Assembly: GCA_964465125.1 (NCBI GenBank)
Contig: CAYXIO010000011.1
Span: forward strand, 21,648 to 85,647
DNA from: CAYOHG01 sp964465125
GTDB taxonomy: Bacteria > Planctomycetota > Phycisphaerae > UBA1845 > Fen-1342
Reading direction: 5' to 3'
DNA length: 64,000 nucleotides
Position 1 is the first letter of the stretch. The number at the start of each line of letters is the position of its first letter. Below the pieces are notes generated by a model, which was given only the letters and a program-made list of their open reading frames with translations, was not told the origin of the DNA and ran no database searches. The position numbers and the translations under genes are program-made. Positions 17,727 through 29,469 of the stretch are shown piece after piece.

Positions 17727-19022
17727 ATGCTGAATTCCGACCGGATTTCTCGTCGTGGCCTGCTGCGCACCGCTGCCCAGGCTGCCGCGGTGTTCACCAT
17801 CGTGCCGCGCCACGTGCTGGGAGGGCCCGGTTACACGGCTCCCAGCGAGGTCTTGACCCGCGCCGTGATCGGCTGCGGCGGCATGGGCATGGCGGGTCAC
17901 GTCACGACGAACGAGGAGGGCAAGCCGCCGGTGACGCTGGCGGTCTGCGACTGCGACGAGCAGCACCTCGGCGCCGCGATGAAAAAGGTCGGTCGCGGCT
18001 GCGAGGCCTACCGCGACTGGAGGCGCGTGCTCGACCGCAAGGACGTCGACACGATTCACATCGCCACGCCGCCGCACTGGCACGCGCTGATCGGCATCGC
18101 CGCGGCCCAGGCCGGGTTCGACATCCTGTCGGAGAAACCCTTTACGCGGACCATCGGCGAGGGGCAGGCCTACCGCGACACGGTGCGGCGGTTCGGGCGC
18201 ATGCTTCAGATCAACACGCACGGGCGTTTCGGCGCGTACTACCAGTACGGCGCGAGCCGACTGCTTCGCAAACTGGTCGACAGCGGTTTGCTGGGGAAGC
18301 CGCTGATCGTACGTGTGACCCGCGCCAACGGCTTCAACTGGAAGGTCCGCGAGTGGAGCGGCCGCACCAACCTGAAGCCGCAGCCCGTTCCCGCGCAGCT
18401 TGACTACGACATGTGGCAGGGGCCGGCGCAGGTGCGGCCGTATCACCCGCACCGCGTGCACCAGAGCTTCCGCGGCTACTGGGACTACGACGGCGGCGGA
18501 CTGTCCGACATGGGGCAGCACTACCTCGACCCGGTGCACTACTTCCTCGGGAAGGACGACACCGGCCCGACCGAAATCAGCAGCGTCGCACCCTGGCCGA
18601 CCCACCCGGATGCGGTCGGCATGTGGGGCTCGGTCACCTTCCGGTACGCCGACGGCGACACGCTGATTCTGCAAAGCGGCGAGTGGGGCGAGTCGGATCG
18701 CGAGGGCACGCCGCTGATTGAAGGCCCCCACGGGAAGGTGTATGCGAATTACCGCACCGAACCAGCGGAGCTCTTCGAGCAGATTTCCGACACGCCCGAG
18801 CCCGATCCGCTGATCGACTTCGACACGGCCGTCCGCACGCGGCAGCGCGCCGGAGGAAGCGAGTCGCCTGCCCATCGCTCGTGCAGTCTGGTGAACCTGG
18901 CGAATATCTCCATCCGACTGGGCCGCGCGCTGAAATGGGACCCCGTCAGCGAGCTCTTCATCGGCGACGAGCAGGCCGACCGCCTGCTCAACCCGCCGAT
19001 GCGCGCTCCGTGGCACCTGTAG
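17727..19022 (+). CDS. Gfo/Idh/MocA oxidoreductase with twin-arginine signal
   Basis: 431 residues. The N-terminus has the twin-arginine motif (ISRRGLLR, Arg9-Arg10) and a hydrophobic stretch, so the protein is probably exported folded with its cofactor. The dinucleotide-binding motif is AVIGCGGMGMAGH and the catalytic-region motif is SEKPFTR. The C-terminal alpha/beta domain contains GGGLSDMGQHYLDPVHYFLG, typical of planctomycete family members. I chose the ATG at 17727 because GAGGG (17716-17720) lies six bases upstream; earlier in-frame ATGs at 17712 and 17721 lack this. It is followed after 15 bases by the HEAT protein and then a ThuA/DUF1080 protein, a gene set associated with exported sugar oxidation and 3-keto-glycoside cleavage. 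Confidence 0.93.
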   Translation: MLNSDRISRRGLLRTAAQAAAVFTIVPRHVLGGPGYTAPSEVLTRAVIGCGGMGMAGHVTTNEEGKPPVTLAVCDCDEQHLGAAMKKVGRGCEAYRDWRRVLDRKDVDTIHIATPPHWHALIGIAAAQAGFDILSEKPFTRTIGEGQAYRDTVRRFGRMLQINTHGRFGAYYQYGASRLLRKLVDSGLLGKPLIVRVTRANGFNWKVREWSGRTNLKPQPVPAQLDYDMWQGPAQVRPYHPHRVHQSFRGYWDYDGGGLSDMGQHYLDPVHYFLGKDDTGPTEISSVAPWPTHPDAVGMWGSVTFRYADGDTLILQSGEWGESDREGTPLIEGPHGKVYANYRTEPAELFEQISDTPEPDPLIDFDTAVRTRQRAGGSESPAHRSCSLVNLANISIRLGRALKWDPVSELFIGDEQADRLLNPPMRAPWHL

Positions 19023-19037
19023 AGGAGGCGTTTCGTG

Positions 19038-21728
19038 ATGGCATGTCGACTGAACGAGGGCGCGCAGCGCGCACAGCGCGCGGCGAAGCGCGTGGCGCGG
19101 CGGCTGACGGGGTGGTTGGCGCTGGCGATCCTGCTGGCCGCGCCCGCGGCGCGGGCCGAGGATCACGTCGCGCAGATGCTCGCTGCGGTCGAGCAGTGCG
19201 AGCAGATCCCGGTCGCAGAGATGCGGGCGGCGCTGGAGCGGTTCACCGAGGAGGACGTCGCAAAGCTCTGCGGCATGCTCGTTGCGCCTGGGACGGGCGA
19301 AGACACGATCGTGCGCCGCGCGCTGCACGGATTGACGTGCTGCGCCGCTGCGCCGGACCGGGGCAACGCGCGCGACCGCCTGGCGGCTGCCCTGTGCGCG
19401 AATCTGCCCAGGCTGACGGGCGAGCCGCGCGGCTTCGTGCTCGAACAACTGGCGCTGGTGGGGACACCGGCCCATTTCCCGGCCGTCGCTGACTGTCTGG
19501 GCGACGCCGATAACGGACCGCTCGCGGTTTCAGCGCTGGCGTCCATCGGCGGGAGCGAGGCGCTGGCCGCGCTGCAACGCGCGTTTGCCGGCGCGCAGGG
19601 CGCGACGCGCGTCGCAATCGTCGAGGCGCTCGAGCGGTTGGGGTCGCGCGCGGCGGCGGACGACCTGCTCCGCCACGCGCATTCGAACGACCTGGATCTC
19701 CGCGCCGCGTGCCTGGATGCCCTGGCGGCCTGCGGGGCGGTCAGCGCGGGCGAGGCCCTGCTCGACGCCGTTTCGGCCCGCGAGTGGTTCGACTACACGC
19801 GCGCGGCCTCGCGGATGGTGCGATACGCGCGCGCCATGGCGGCAAACGGCGACACCGAGCCCGCCGCCGAGCTGCTCGAAGCCCTGCTCAAGCTCGACGA
19901 AAGCGAATCATCCGTGCATCTACGCATTGCGGCGCTGGAGGCCTGGGCCGGCTTCGAGGGCGGCCCTCAGTTCAATCGCATCATGGCCAAAGCGCTGGAC
20001 GCCAACCCCGAGGTGCGCCGCAGGGCGATTGAAATCGCCGCGCGCGTGCCCAGCAATCTCGTCGTGCCGGAGCTGCTGAAGTTCCTCGGTCATGGGCAAG
20101 CCGCGGTCCGCGAGGCAGCGCTGGCCGTCCTTGAACGCCGCGCCGACGCCGCCGCTTTGCCCGCCATCCTTCACGCGCTCGAGGACGAGAGCAGCGCGGT
20201 GCGCGTCGCGGCGATTCGCGCCGCGGTCCGTGTCGGCGGCGCCGCGGTGATCGCGGACCTGCTGCGGCAGGGCGACTCGCCGCGCGAGGAGGTGCGCGAC
20301 GCGCTGCGCGCGGAGCTCCAGCGCGTGCCCGGCGCCGCGGCCTCGGCGGCGCTGATGGATGCGATCCCCAGCGTGGGACCGGCGGCGCGAGCGCTGGCTC
20401 TGGACGTGCTCGTCGCGCGTCGTTCGCGCTCGGTTGCGCCGCGGGTGCTGGCGCTGCTGGACGACTCCGAGGAGCCGGTGCGCATCGCCGCGCTGCACGC
20501 GGTGGGGGTCTTGTGCGGCGCAGAGGCCTTGCCGGGGCTGCTTCAGCGGGCCGGCAGGGATGCCGACGAGCAGGAGACGGAGGCGCTGGAGCAGACCGTC
20601 GCGGAGTGCGCCCGGCGCGGCGGGCAGGGTGACGCCGCCGCCGCTCCGATTCTCGCGGCGCTCGACCTCAAACGACCGGCCGCGTACGTGTGCCTGCTGC
20701 GCGCGGCGGGCCAGGTGGGCGGCGCTGCCGCGTTTCAGACGGTTTGCGGCGCGACGAGCGCCGCGGCGCCGGAGATCCGTGAAGCCGCGGCCCAGGCGCT
20801 GCGCGACTGGCCCGATCCGACGGTCGCGGCCGAGATTCTCCGCATTGCCGCGGACGCCGAGGATGAGACGCTCGCGGTGCTCGCGTTCCGCGGCTTCGCG
20901 CGGCTGGCGGCGCTCGATCCGCAGCGCGACGCGCGCCAGAAGGTCGAGCTGCTGCAAGCGGGCCTTGCTGTCGCCCGCCGACCCGAGGAGCGCAAGCTCG
21001 CGCTCTCCATGATCGGCGAGGTCGGCGACGCCTCCGCGCTCAACCTGCTCGAAAAGACGCTGGCCGACGCTGCGCTGCGACAGGAAGCCGCCTGGGCGCT
21101 GCTGAACGTCTCCGATCGCATCCTCGTCAGCCACGCTCACCGCGTCGCCGAGGCGCTCGATCAGGTCGAGGCGTCCGGCGTCAGCGGTGTCAACGACCGG
21201 ATCAGCGCGCTGCGCGAGAGGCTGAGCGCGTTTGAAGGACTGATCACGGACTGGTTCGTCAGCGGGCCGTACATGGAGGCCGGACGCACGGGCTCGGACC
21301 TGTTCGACGTGGTGTTTCCGCCCGAGACTTCCGAGCGGAAGGACGTCCGCTGGACGCCGCAGCCTGCCAACCGCGATCCCCAGCGGGCATGGATGATTGA
21401 TTTGACGGCGTCCGTCGGCGGCGACCATCGCGTCGCTTACCTTCTCACGCAGCTCTACTCGCCCACGGCGCAGAAGGCCCAGCTCGAGGTCGGCAGCGAC
21501 GACGGGATCAAGGTCTGGCTGAATGGCGCCGTCGTTCACGCGAACAACGTGGCCCGCGGTTGCCAGCGCGGCGACGATCGCGTCGACGTGGAGCTGCGAA
21601 AGGGTTGGAACGAGCTGCTACTGAAGGTGAACAACCTGGGCGGCGGCTGGGGCGCCTGTGTGCGAGTCGCAGGGCCCGACCGCAAGCCATTGAAGGACGT
21701 CTACGCTCAGGCGGAGGCGACGCCCTAG
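19038..21728 (+). CDS. Secreted HEAT-repeat protein with C-terminal beta-sandwich domain
   Basis: 896 residues. A basic N-terminus and hydrophobic core (LTGWLALAILLAAPAARAE, about residues 24-42) form a signal peptide. Residues of about 60-690 are an alpha-solenoid of roughly 18-20 HEAT/PBS-lyase-like repeats (for example DESSAVRVAAIRAAVRVGG). The last 160 residues (about 735-895) are a beta-sandwich with VGSDDGIKVWLNGAVVHANN and GWNELLLKVNN, a module common at the end of planctomycete secreted proteins and related to carbohydrate-binding folds. The ATG at 19038 sits nine bases after AGAGGAGG. Gene order suggests it acts with the flanking Gfo/Idh/MocA and ThuA/DUF1080 proteins, perhaps as a scaffold. 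Confidence 0.87.
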   Translation: MACRLNEGAQRAQRAAKRVARRLTGWLALAILLAAPAARAEDHVAQMLAAVEQCEQIPVAEMRAALERFTEEDVAKLCGMLVAPGTGEDTIVRRALHGLTCCAAAPDRGNARDRLAAALCANLPRLTGEPRGFVLEQLALVGTPAHFPAVADCLGDADNGPLAVSALASIGGSEALAALQRAFAGAQGATRVAIVEALERLGSRAAADDLLRHAHSNDLDLRAACLDALAACGAVSAGEALLDAVSAREWFDYTRAASRMVRYARAMAANGDTEPAAELLEALLKLDESESSVHLRIAALEAWAGFEGGPQFNRIMAKALDANPEVRRRAIEIAARVPSNLVVPELLKFLGHGQAAVREAALAVLERRADAAALPAILHALEDESSAVRVAAIRAAVRVGGAAVIADLLRQGDSPREEVRDALRAELQRVPGAAASAALMDAIPSVGPAARALALDVLVARRSRSVAPRVLALLDDSEEPVRIAALHAVGVLCGAEALPGLLQRAGRDADEQETEALEQTVAECARRGGQGDAAAAPILAALDLKRPAAYVCLLRAAGQVGGAAAFQTVCGATSAAAPEIREAAAQALRDWPDPTVAAEILRIAADAEDETLAVLAFRGFARLAALDPQRDARQKVELLQAGLAVARRPEERKLALSMIGEVGDASALNLLEKTLADAALRQEAAWALLNVSDRILVSHAHRVAEALDQVEASGVSGVNDRISALRERLSAFEGLITDWFVSGPYMEAGRTGSDLFDVVFPPETSERKDVRWTPQPANRDPQRAWMIDLTASVGGDHRVAYLLTQLYSPTAQKAQLEVGSDDGIKVWLNGAVVHANNVARGCQRGDDRVDVELRKGWNELLLKVNNLGGGWGACVRVAGPDRKPLKDVYAQAEATP

Positions 21729-21800
21729 GCCGCCCGCGGTTCGCGGACCGTCGCCGGCCACACGATCAAGCTCAAGGCGTGCTCGAAAGGAGCCGGTTTC

Positions 21801-23984
<2,184 letters not shown>

Positions 23985-24041
23985 CGGTCAGCCGGGGAGG
24001 GCCGAGTTCAATCCGGCTTGCGCTCGCCTGGAAAACGGGCA

Positions 24042-24078
24042 ACAGCCGGGGCGGACGGGCTTTCCCGCCACCGGCTGT
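24042..24078 (+). terminator. Hairpin after the ThuA/DUF1080 gene
   Basis: ACAGCCGG (24042-24049) pairs perfectly with CCGGCTGT (24071-24078), and an inner GGCGG/CCGCC stem extends it. It lies about 60 bases after the stop codon. There is no T run. Confidence 0.45.
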
Positions 24079-24189
24079 CAACGCATTTCAGGAGCGACAC
24101 GGCTCGCGGAGGGAGGACCCGCGAGCCCAGGAGGAGGAGAGGGTCCTTCGTCAAATGTCATACGCCGGGGGCGGCATTTCGGTTCGGGG

Positions 24190-24206
24190 AAAAACCGCGG
24201 GTTTTT
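24190..24206. terminator. Bidirectional A/T-flanked hairpin terminator
   Basis: AAAAACC-GCG-GGTTTTT is a perfect palindrome with a three-base loop; the stem ends in a T run on either strand. It is probably the actual terminator of the upstream cluster. Confidence 0.6.
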
Positions 24207-24252
24207 GACTGCCGATAAAACCGGGCGGCGAGCGGAGCGGGTGAGCCGCGGT

Positions 24253-24272
24253 CCAGGGACTGAAGTCCCTGG
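24253..24272. repeat. Perfect 9-bp palindrome
   Basis: CCAGGGACT-GA-AGTCCCTGG, a perfect inverted repeat with a two-base loop in GC-rich noncoding DNA. It looks like a REP-type dispersed element, but no second copy was noticed in this window. Confidence 0.4.
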
Positions 24273-24476
24273 CAACGCCCGGGCGCACTCCGGGCGAAGA
24301 CCGTGCGACCGAGCCAACCCGGCTTCCCCGGGTCGCGTGCGCGAAGATCGAAGATCGAACATCGAGCGGGGGTTTCGCGTCGGGCGCCTACTCGCATTGG
24401 ACAGTCCTTGCCACGACGCTGAGAATAACCCGCGCGTGCGGTTTCTTGTCGCAACGGCACCGAGCGGACCCGTCAG

Positions 24477-26606
24477 TTGCCCAAATCCGGCCGAGTGAAC
24501 AGCGCTGCCCGGGTCGTCGGCTGGCCGACCCTGCTGGCCGCGCTGGCGGCCACGCACTGGTGGCCGGTCGCGTTGCCGGCGGGCCTGCTGCTGCTGGTCT
24601 ACCTGCCGGGCGGGGGGCTGCCGCGTCTGGCCGGGCTGGAGCGCGAATGGCGCGGCGGCGGCGCGGTCCTGCTGCGGACCGGGCTGGCCCTGGCGATCAT
24701 GCCCGTTCTGCTCAACCCGCTCTGGCACGTCACCAACCAATGGCCGGCGCTGCTCGCGGCGGTCTGGGCGATCGCCGTCGCGCTCGGCTTCGCAGGGCGC
24801 GCTGCGGAGCAGCGGCGGCGCAAACGCCTGCCGGCCGAACGCGCGAGTTCAGCCGAAGGTCCTGACGCATTCGAACACGCGGCGACGCGCTGGATCGCGC
24901 TCGCGCTGGCCGCGTTCGTCACGTTCGCCGTCGTCGGACCGTATTGGCCGCGCGAGAGCGGCGGAGCGCCGACGCCCTCGCTGATCCACGACTTCATCAA
25001 GCATCACGCGGTGCTGATGTCGCTGGAGCGCCAGCCGCTGCCGCTGGGGAACGTCTTCTACGCCGCCGGCGCGAGCGGGCCCGCGTATTACTATCACTTC
25101 TTCTATCTTATTCCAGCCACGCTACGCGCGTTCAGCGGCATCAGCATCGAGCTCGCCTTTGCTCTGGGCGCGATGCTGACGGCCTTGGGTACCGTCGGCT
25201 TGTTCTACCTGCTCGTTCGGCGGCTCGCGCGGCGCGACGCAGCGGCGATGCTCGTCGCCGGCCTGGTCGTCCTCTGCGGCGGACTTGATCTGCTGCCCGT
25301 GCTGCTGCGCGGGCAGAGGGTGATCACGCTGGACGCCTGGGCGGACGGCCTGTGGCGCATTCATCCCTGGCTCACGCAGATGACCTGGTCGCCGCAGAAC
25401 GTTCACGGCGTGCTCGTGACGCTGGTCGGCGCGTACCTGCTAAGCGTGCGCGGCTGGTGGCGCGGGTGGCTGGTGTTCGGTCCGCTGCTCGGTGCGGCGC
25501 TCATCGGCTCCAGCGTCTGGATTGCGTTCGGCGTGCTGCCGGCGGTTGCGCTGTGGGTTCTGCTCGAACTGCTGCGGGCCCGGAGCGATCTCGTGTGCCT
25601 GCTGCGGCGTGGCTTGGGGGCCGCCGCGACCGGGGCGCTGATTCTGCTGCTGGCGCTGCCGAGCTTGCGCGGCTACGCGGCGATGTCGCACCGGCTCGGC
25701 AAAGGACTGCTGACGGATTGGCCACACTCGTCGAATGCGTGGCTGGGTGGATACATTCCGCCCGGTCCGCTGGCGAACGCGCTTGACGCGCCGTGGTTCT
25801 GGACGGTCGAGCTCGGGCCGTTGCTGGTCCTGCCGCTGCTGGCGTCGCGACCCAGCCGGCGGCGCGCCTGGAATGATCCCGGCCAGCGGCTGGTGCTGCT
25901 GGCGGGGCTGTTTTCGCTGCTGGCCTGGCTGACGCTACGAAGCGCGTTCACGTACAACGACTTCGGGCAGAAGATTTGCATGCTCCCGATGGCCGCCGGC
26001 GCGCTGCTGGCCGCGGGGCTGCTGCGCGGTCCGGACGAGCCGAGGCCTGACGGGCGTGGCGCGCGCGTCGGCCGCGTGCTGCGCGCCGCGGTCGCATCGA
26101 TCGTCGTCGGTCTGGCGCTGATTCACGGCGTGTTTCAGGGCACGTTGACGAGCGTGCGTCGGTTTTTGCCGCGCGAGGGGGCGTGGGCCCGGCTGGAGCA
26201 CGAGGACACGCTGCGGGCGGACGTCGAGCGCGGGGTGAACCGCTTTCTGCGCGGGGGGCTGCCGGCCGACGCCGTCGTTCAGGGCGACTGGGGCGAGGAG
26301 CGGCTGGTCCTGCCGCAGATCACGGAACGTCCGGTCGGGGTGACGATTCTGGAGCGCGACACGATGGTGTTTCAGCCGGCCAATCTGGCGGCGCAGCAGG
26401 CCTGCCTTGCGGAGGTCTCCGATGCGCTGGCGCATTGCGCCGACGCGGCTGCAACCGCGGAAGTCTTGCGGCGCTACGGCGTGACGCACGTGCTGGTCGG
26501 GGTGGTGGAGCGGGAACGTTGGGGCGCAATCGACCAGTTCGACGATACCCGCGCGTTCGAGCCGGTGTATCGCGATGAGACCGCGGCCGTCTTCCGACTT
26601 CGCTAG
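24477..26606 (+). CDS. Large polytopic membrane protein, glycosyltransferase-like (YYY-domain type)
   Basis: About 709 residues with some twelve hydrophobic segments across residues 15-560, then a soluble C-terminal part of 150 residues. The segment GPAYYYHFFYLIPATLRAFSG resembles the aromatic YYY motif of the DUF2298 / Chlor_Arch_YYY family, predicted membrane glycosyltransferases. A long periplasmic loop follows with TWSPQNVHGVLV and YIPPGPLANALDAPWFW. The tail (RYGVTHVLVGVVERERWG, YRDETAAVFRLR) matches the terminal domain often seen after such membrane blocks. The start is uncertain: TTG at 24477 or GTG at 24495. No close family is certain and the substrate is unknown. Confidence 0.7.
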   Translation: MPKSGRVNSAARVVGWPTLLAALAATHWWPVALPAGLLLLVYLPGGGLPRLAGLEREWRGGGAVLLRTGLALAIMPVLLNPLWHVTNQWPALLAAVWAIAVALGFAGRAAEQRRRKRLPAERASSAEGPDAFEHAATRWIALALAAFVTFAVVGPYWPRESGGAPTPSLIHDFIKHHAVLMSLERQPLPLGNVFYAAGASGPAYYYHFFYLIPATLRAFSGISIELAFALGAMLTALGTVGLFYLLVRRLARRDAAAMLVAGLVVLCGGLDLLPVLLRGQRVITLDAWADGLWRIHPWLTQMTWSPQNVHGVLVTLVGAYLLSVRGWWRGWLVFGPLLGAALIGSSVWIAFGVLPAVALWVLLELLRARSDLVCLLRRGLGAAATGALILLLALPSLRGYAAMSHRLGKGLLTDWPHSSNAWLGGYIPPGPLANALDAPWFWTVELGPLLVLPLLASRPSRRRAWNDPGQRLVLLAGLFSLLAWLTLRSAFTYNDFGQKICMLPMAAGALLAAGLLRGPDEPRPDGRGARVGRVLRAAVASIVVGLALIHGVFQGTLTSVRRFLPREGAWARLEHEDTLRADVERGVNRFLRGGLPADAVVQGDWGEERLVLPQITERPVGVTILERDTMVFQPANLAAQQACLAEVSDALAHCADAAATAEVLRRYGVTHVLVGVVERERWGAIDQFDDTRAFEPVYRDETAAVFRLR

Positions 26607-26685
26607 TCATCCTATCCGATCAAGGATGCGGCGCGAACGGCGGGGGGCGTCCTTCAAAAACCGTGGGACACTCGCGGCGGCGTCT

Positions 26686-26713
26686 TTGCAACGCGCGGCG
26701 GCGGCGCTATGAT
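26686..26713 (+). promoter_or_regulatory. Promoter of the sdhCAB operon
   Basis: TTGCAA (26686-26691) and TATGAT (26708-26713) are 16 bases apart. The predicted transcript start near 26720 leaves a leader of about 30 bases to the ATG at 26751 and rules out the in-frame ATG at 26709, which lies inside the -10 box. Confidence 0.55.
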
Positions 26714-26750
26714 TCATCGCTCCGTTGCAGGCTCGAACTCGGAGCATCGA

Positions 26751-27620
26751 ATGTCGCACGCCTCGATTCCCATCGATCAGTTGAAACGCCGTGGTTGGGG
26801 TGAAACGTCGCGCCGCGATGCGTGGTGGGCTCAGCCGCTGGTGGTCTTCCTCGGGCTGCTCGCGTTTCTCGTGTACGCCAACTATCGCGTGTTCGAAGGG
26901 CGTTACTACAGCAGCGCGGAGATTCCCGCCGCCAAGTCGAGCGGCTCGGACTACCTCACGCCGTTCTATTCGCCGCTGATGTTCGACGCGCCCGGGCTGC
27001 CGAAGTCCGGACACGCCTGGCTGGGGCAGAAGCCCGCCTGGCTGCCGTCGTTCGTGTCCGCGGCGGCGCTGATCCTGATCTTTCCGGCCGGCTTCCGACT
27101 GACGTGCTACTACTACCGCGGCGCGTACTACAAGGCGTTCTGGGCCGACCCGCCCAACTGCGCCGTCGGCGAGCCGAGAGAGAACTTCTGGGGCGAGAAC
27201 AGCTTCCCGCTGCTGATTCAGAACATCCACCGCTACACGATGTATTTCGCGGTGATCTTCATCTTCATTCTGGCCTACGACGCGTGGAAGGGATTCTGGT
27301 TCAAAACCAGCCGCGGCGGGCTGCCGCTGGTGGAGGGCCAGGAAGTCTTCGGGATGGCGGCCGGCTCGCTGGTGCTGCTGATCAACCCGATTCTGCTCGG
27401 GCTCTACACGTTCGGCTGCCACTCGGTGCGGCATCTGGTCGGCGGCGGCCGCGATCATCTGGCCGACGCGCCCGCGGCGCTGGCGGCGTATCGGTGCGTC
27501 AGTTGCCTGAACCGCAAGCACATGCTGTGGGCCTGGTGCAGCCTGATCTGGGTCGCGTTCACTGATCTCTACGTTCGGCAACTGGCGAGCGGCGCCTGGA
27601 CTGACCTGAGGTTCTTCTGA
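26751..27620 (+). CDS. sdhC: Succinate dehydrogenase/fumarate reductase membrane subunit
   Basis: 289 residues with about five transmembrane segments (near 35-55, 105-125, 160-185, 210-230 and 260-280). The family pattern is seen in FRLTCYYYRGAYYKAFW, NSFPLLIQNIHRYTMYFAV and FGCHSVRHLVGGG, whose histidines are candidate haem ligands. It anchors the catalytic subunits and passes electrons between succinate and the quinone pool. GGAG (26741-26744) precedes the ATG by six bases. The stop codon shares one base with the sdhA ATG. It is a single-subunit anchor; no separate sdhD is present. Confidence 0.87.
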   Translation: MSHASIPIDQLKRRGWGETSRRDAWWAQPLVVFLGLLAFLVYANYRVFEGRYYSSAEIPAAKSSGSDYLTPFYSPLMFDAPGLPKSGHAWLGQKPAWLPSFVSAAALILIFPAGFRLTCYYYRGAYYKAFWADPPNCAVGEPRENFWGENSFPLLIQNIHRYTMYFAVIFIFILAYDAWKGFWFKTSRGGLPLVEGQEVFGMAAGSLVLLINPILLGLYTFGCHSVRHLVGGGRDHLADAPAALAAYRCVSCLNRKHMLWAWCSLIWVAFTDLYVRQLASGAWTDLRFF

Positions 27621-29449
27621 TGCCGGATTTCAAGAAGTACGAGCACGACGTGATCGTCATCGGCGCGGGCGGCGCGGGCCTGCGCGCGGCCATCGAGGCT
27701 TCGGCCGCCGGCGTGAAGGTCGCGCTGATCTGCAAGTCGCTGCTGGGCAAGGCGCACACCGTCATGGCCGAGGGCGGCGTCGCCGCCGCGCTGGCCAACG
27801 TCGATGAGCGCGACAGTTGGCGCGTGCACTTCGCCGACACGATGCGCGGCGGGCAGTATCTGAACAACTGGCGCATGGCGGAGCTTCACGCGCGCGAGGC
27901 ACCGGACCGCGTCCGCGAGCTGGAAGCCTGGGGCGCCGTCTTCGACCGCACCCAGGACGGCCGCATTTTGCAGCGCAACTTCGGCGGACACAAATTCCCG
28001 CGCCTGGCGCACGTCGGCGACCGGACGGGACTGGAGATGATCCGCACGCTCCAGGATCACGGCGTGCACCGCGGCATCGACATCTTCATGGAATTCACCG
28101 TGGTCGGCCTGCTCAAGGACGGGCCGCGCGTCAGCGGCGCGGTGGCCTACGACCGCGAGCTGGGCTGCTTCCACGTCTTCCACGCCAGCGCGATCGTGCT
28201 GGCGACCGGCGGCATCGGCCGGGCCTTCAAGATCACCAGCAACAGTTGGGAATACACCGGCGACGGGCATGCGCTGGCTTACCAGGCCGGGGCCGACCTG
28301 GTCGACATGGAGTTCGTCCAGTTCCACCCGACCGGGATGGTCTGGCCGCCCAGCGTGCGCGGCATTCTCGTCACCGAGGGCGTGCGCGGCGAAGGCGGGC
28401 GGCTGCTCAACAACAAGGGCGAGCGCTTCATGTTCAACGACATCCCCGACCTGTACAAGAACCAGGTCGCCAAGGATGCCGAGGAGGGCTGGCGCTACGT
28501 CGTCGGCGACCGCAACGCGAATCGTCCGCCCGAGCTGCTGACGCGCGACCACGTCGCCCGCTGCATCAACCGCGAGGTCAAGGCCGGCCGCGGCAGCCCG
28601 CACGGCGGCGTGTTTCTTGACATCGCGTGGATCAAGGGCCAGCGCGACGCGAACGGCAAGGTCATCGACGCCGCCTACATCGAGCGCAAGCTGCCGAGCA
28701 TGCACCACCAGTTCAAGCAGCTCGCCGGCGTCGATATCACCGCGGAGCCCATGGAGGTCGGACCGACCACGCACTACGCCATGGGCGGCGTGCGCGTCGA
28801 CGGCGACACGCAGATGTCGACCGTGCCCGGGCTTTTCGCGGCCGGCGAGGTGGCCGGCGGACTGCACGGGGCCAACCGCCTCGGCGGAAACTCGCTCTCC
28901 GACCTGATCGTCTTCGGGCAGCGGGCCGGCGAGTACGCGGCCAAGTTCGCCCGCGAGCACGGCGGAACGCGCGTGCACGAGAAGGACGTGCAGGACTGCA
29001 TGCGGACCGCGCTCGAGCCGTTCGACCGGCCGGCGCCGGCCGAGGGGCCGTTCCAGGTGCAGTTTGACCTCCAGGAGTGCATGCAGAGCCTCGTGGGCAT
29101 CGTCCGCATGGAATCCGAGATGATGCAGGCCGTCGACAAGATCGCCCAGTTCAGGGCCCGCGCCGCCAAGGTGCGCGTCGAGGGCAACCGCCAGTACAAC
29201 GGCGGCTGGCACGCCGCGGTCGACCTGCCCAACATGCTGGTCGTGTCGGAGGCGGTCGCGCGTTCGGCGATCGACCGCAAGGAGAGCCGTGGAGCGCAGT
29301 TCCGCGAGGACTTCCCGACCAAGGACGCCGAGAGCGGCAAATACAACACGGTCGTGCGCAAGGGGCCGGACGGCGCGATGCAGCTTCAACGCGTGCCGGT
29401 TCCACCCATGCGCGACGAGCTCAAGCAGATCATTGACGAGATGAAGTGA
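27620..29449 (+). CDS. sdhA: Succinate dehydrogenase/fumarate reductase flavoprotein subunit
   Basis: 609 residues. The FAD-binding fold starts at VIVIGAGGAGLRAAIEA. His46 in GKAHTVMAEGG is the expected site of covalent FAD attachment. The substrate-side motifs FVQFHPTGM and TEGVRGEGG are present, as is the C-terminal FAD segment LHGANRLGGNSLSDLIVFG. It oxidises succinate to fumarate, or the reverse. It is the second gene of sdhCAB, translationally coupled to sdhC, and 20 bases upstream of sdhB. Length and motifs are complete, with no sign of damage. Confidence 0.97.
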   Translation: MPDFKKYEHDVIVIGAGGAGLRAAIEASAAGVKVALICKSLLGKAHTVMAEGGVAAALANVDERDSWRVHFADTMRGGQYLNNWRMAELHAREAPDRVRELEAWGAVFDRTQDGRILQRNFGGHKFPRLAHVGDRTGLEMIRTLQDHGVHRGIDIFMEFTVVGLLKDGPRVSGAVAYDRELGCFHVFHASAIVLATGGIGRAFKITSNSWEYTGDGHALAYQAGADLVDMEFVQFHPTGMVWPPSVRGILVTEGVRGEGGRLLNNKGERFMFNDIPDLYKNQVAKDAEEGWRYVVGDRNANRPPELLTRDHVARCINREVKAGRGSPHGGVFLDIAWIKGQRDANGKVIDAAYIERKLPSMHHQFKQLAGVDITAEPMEVGPTTHYAMGGVRVDGDTQMSTVPGLFAAGEVAGGLHGANRLGGNSLSDLIVFGQRAGEYAAKFAREHGGTRVHEKDVQDCMRTALEPFDRPAPAEGPFQVQFDLQECMQSLVGIVRMESEMMQAVDKIAQFRARAAKVRVEGNRQYNGGWHAAVDLPNMLVVSEAVARSAIDRKESRGAQFREDFPTKDAESGKYNTVVRKGPDGAMQLQRVPVPPMRDELKQIIDEMK

Positions 29450-29469
29450 TCTTCGGAGGAGATCAGGCG

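Larger units (their letters stand above)
23985..24476. other. 492-base intergenic region rich in palindromes
   Basis: No convincing gene. It contains three clean inverted repeats (24042-24078, 24190-24206, 24253-24272) and a short tandem repeat of GATCGAA-type units (about 24342-24366). It separates the ThuA/DUF1080 gene from a large membrane protein gene on the same strand. Confidence 0.6.

Noticed and set aside
16656..19475. A 939-residue open frame on the minus strand across apbE, Gfo/Idh/MocA and HEAT genes
   Set aside because: It is antisense to three genes with clear family motifs, is Arg/His/Val-rich in the way of GC-rich shadow frames, and shows no recognisable domain.
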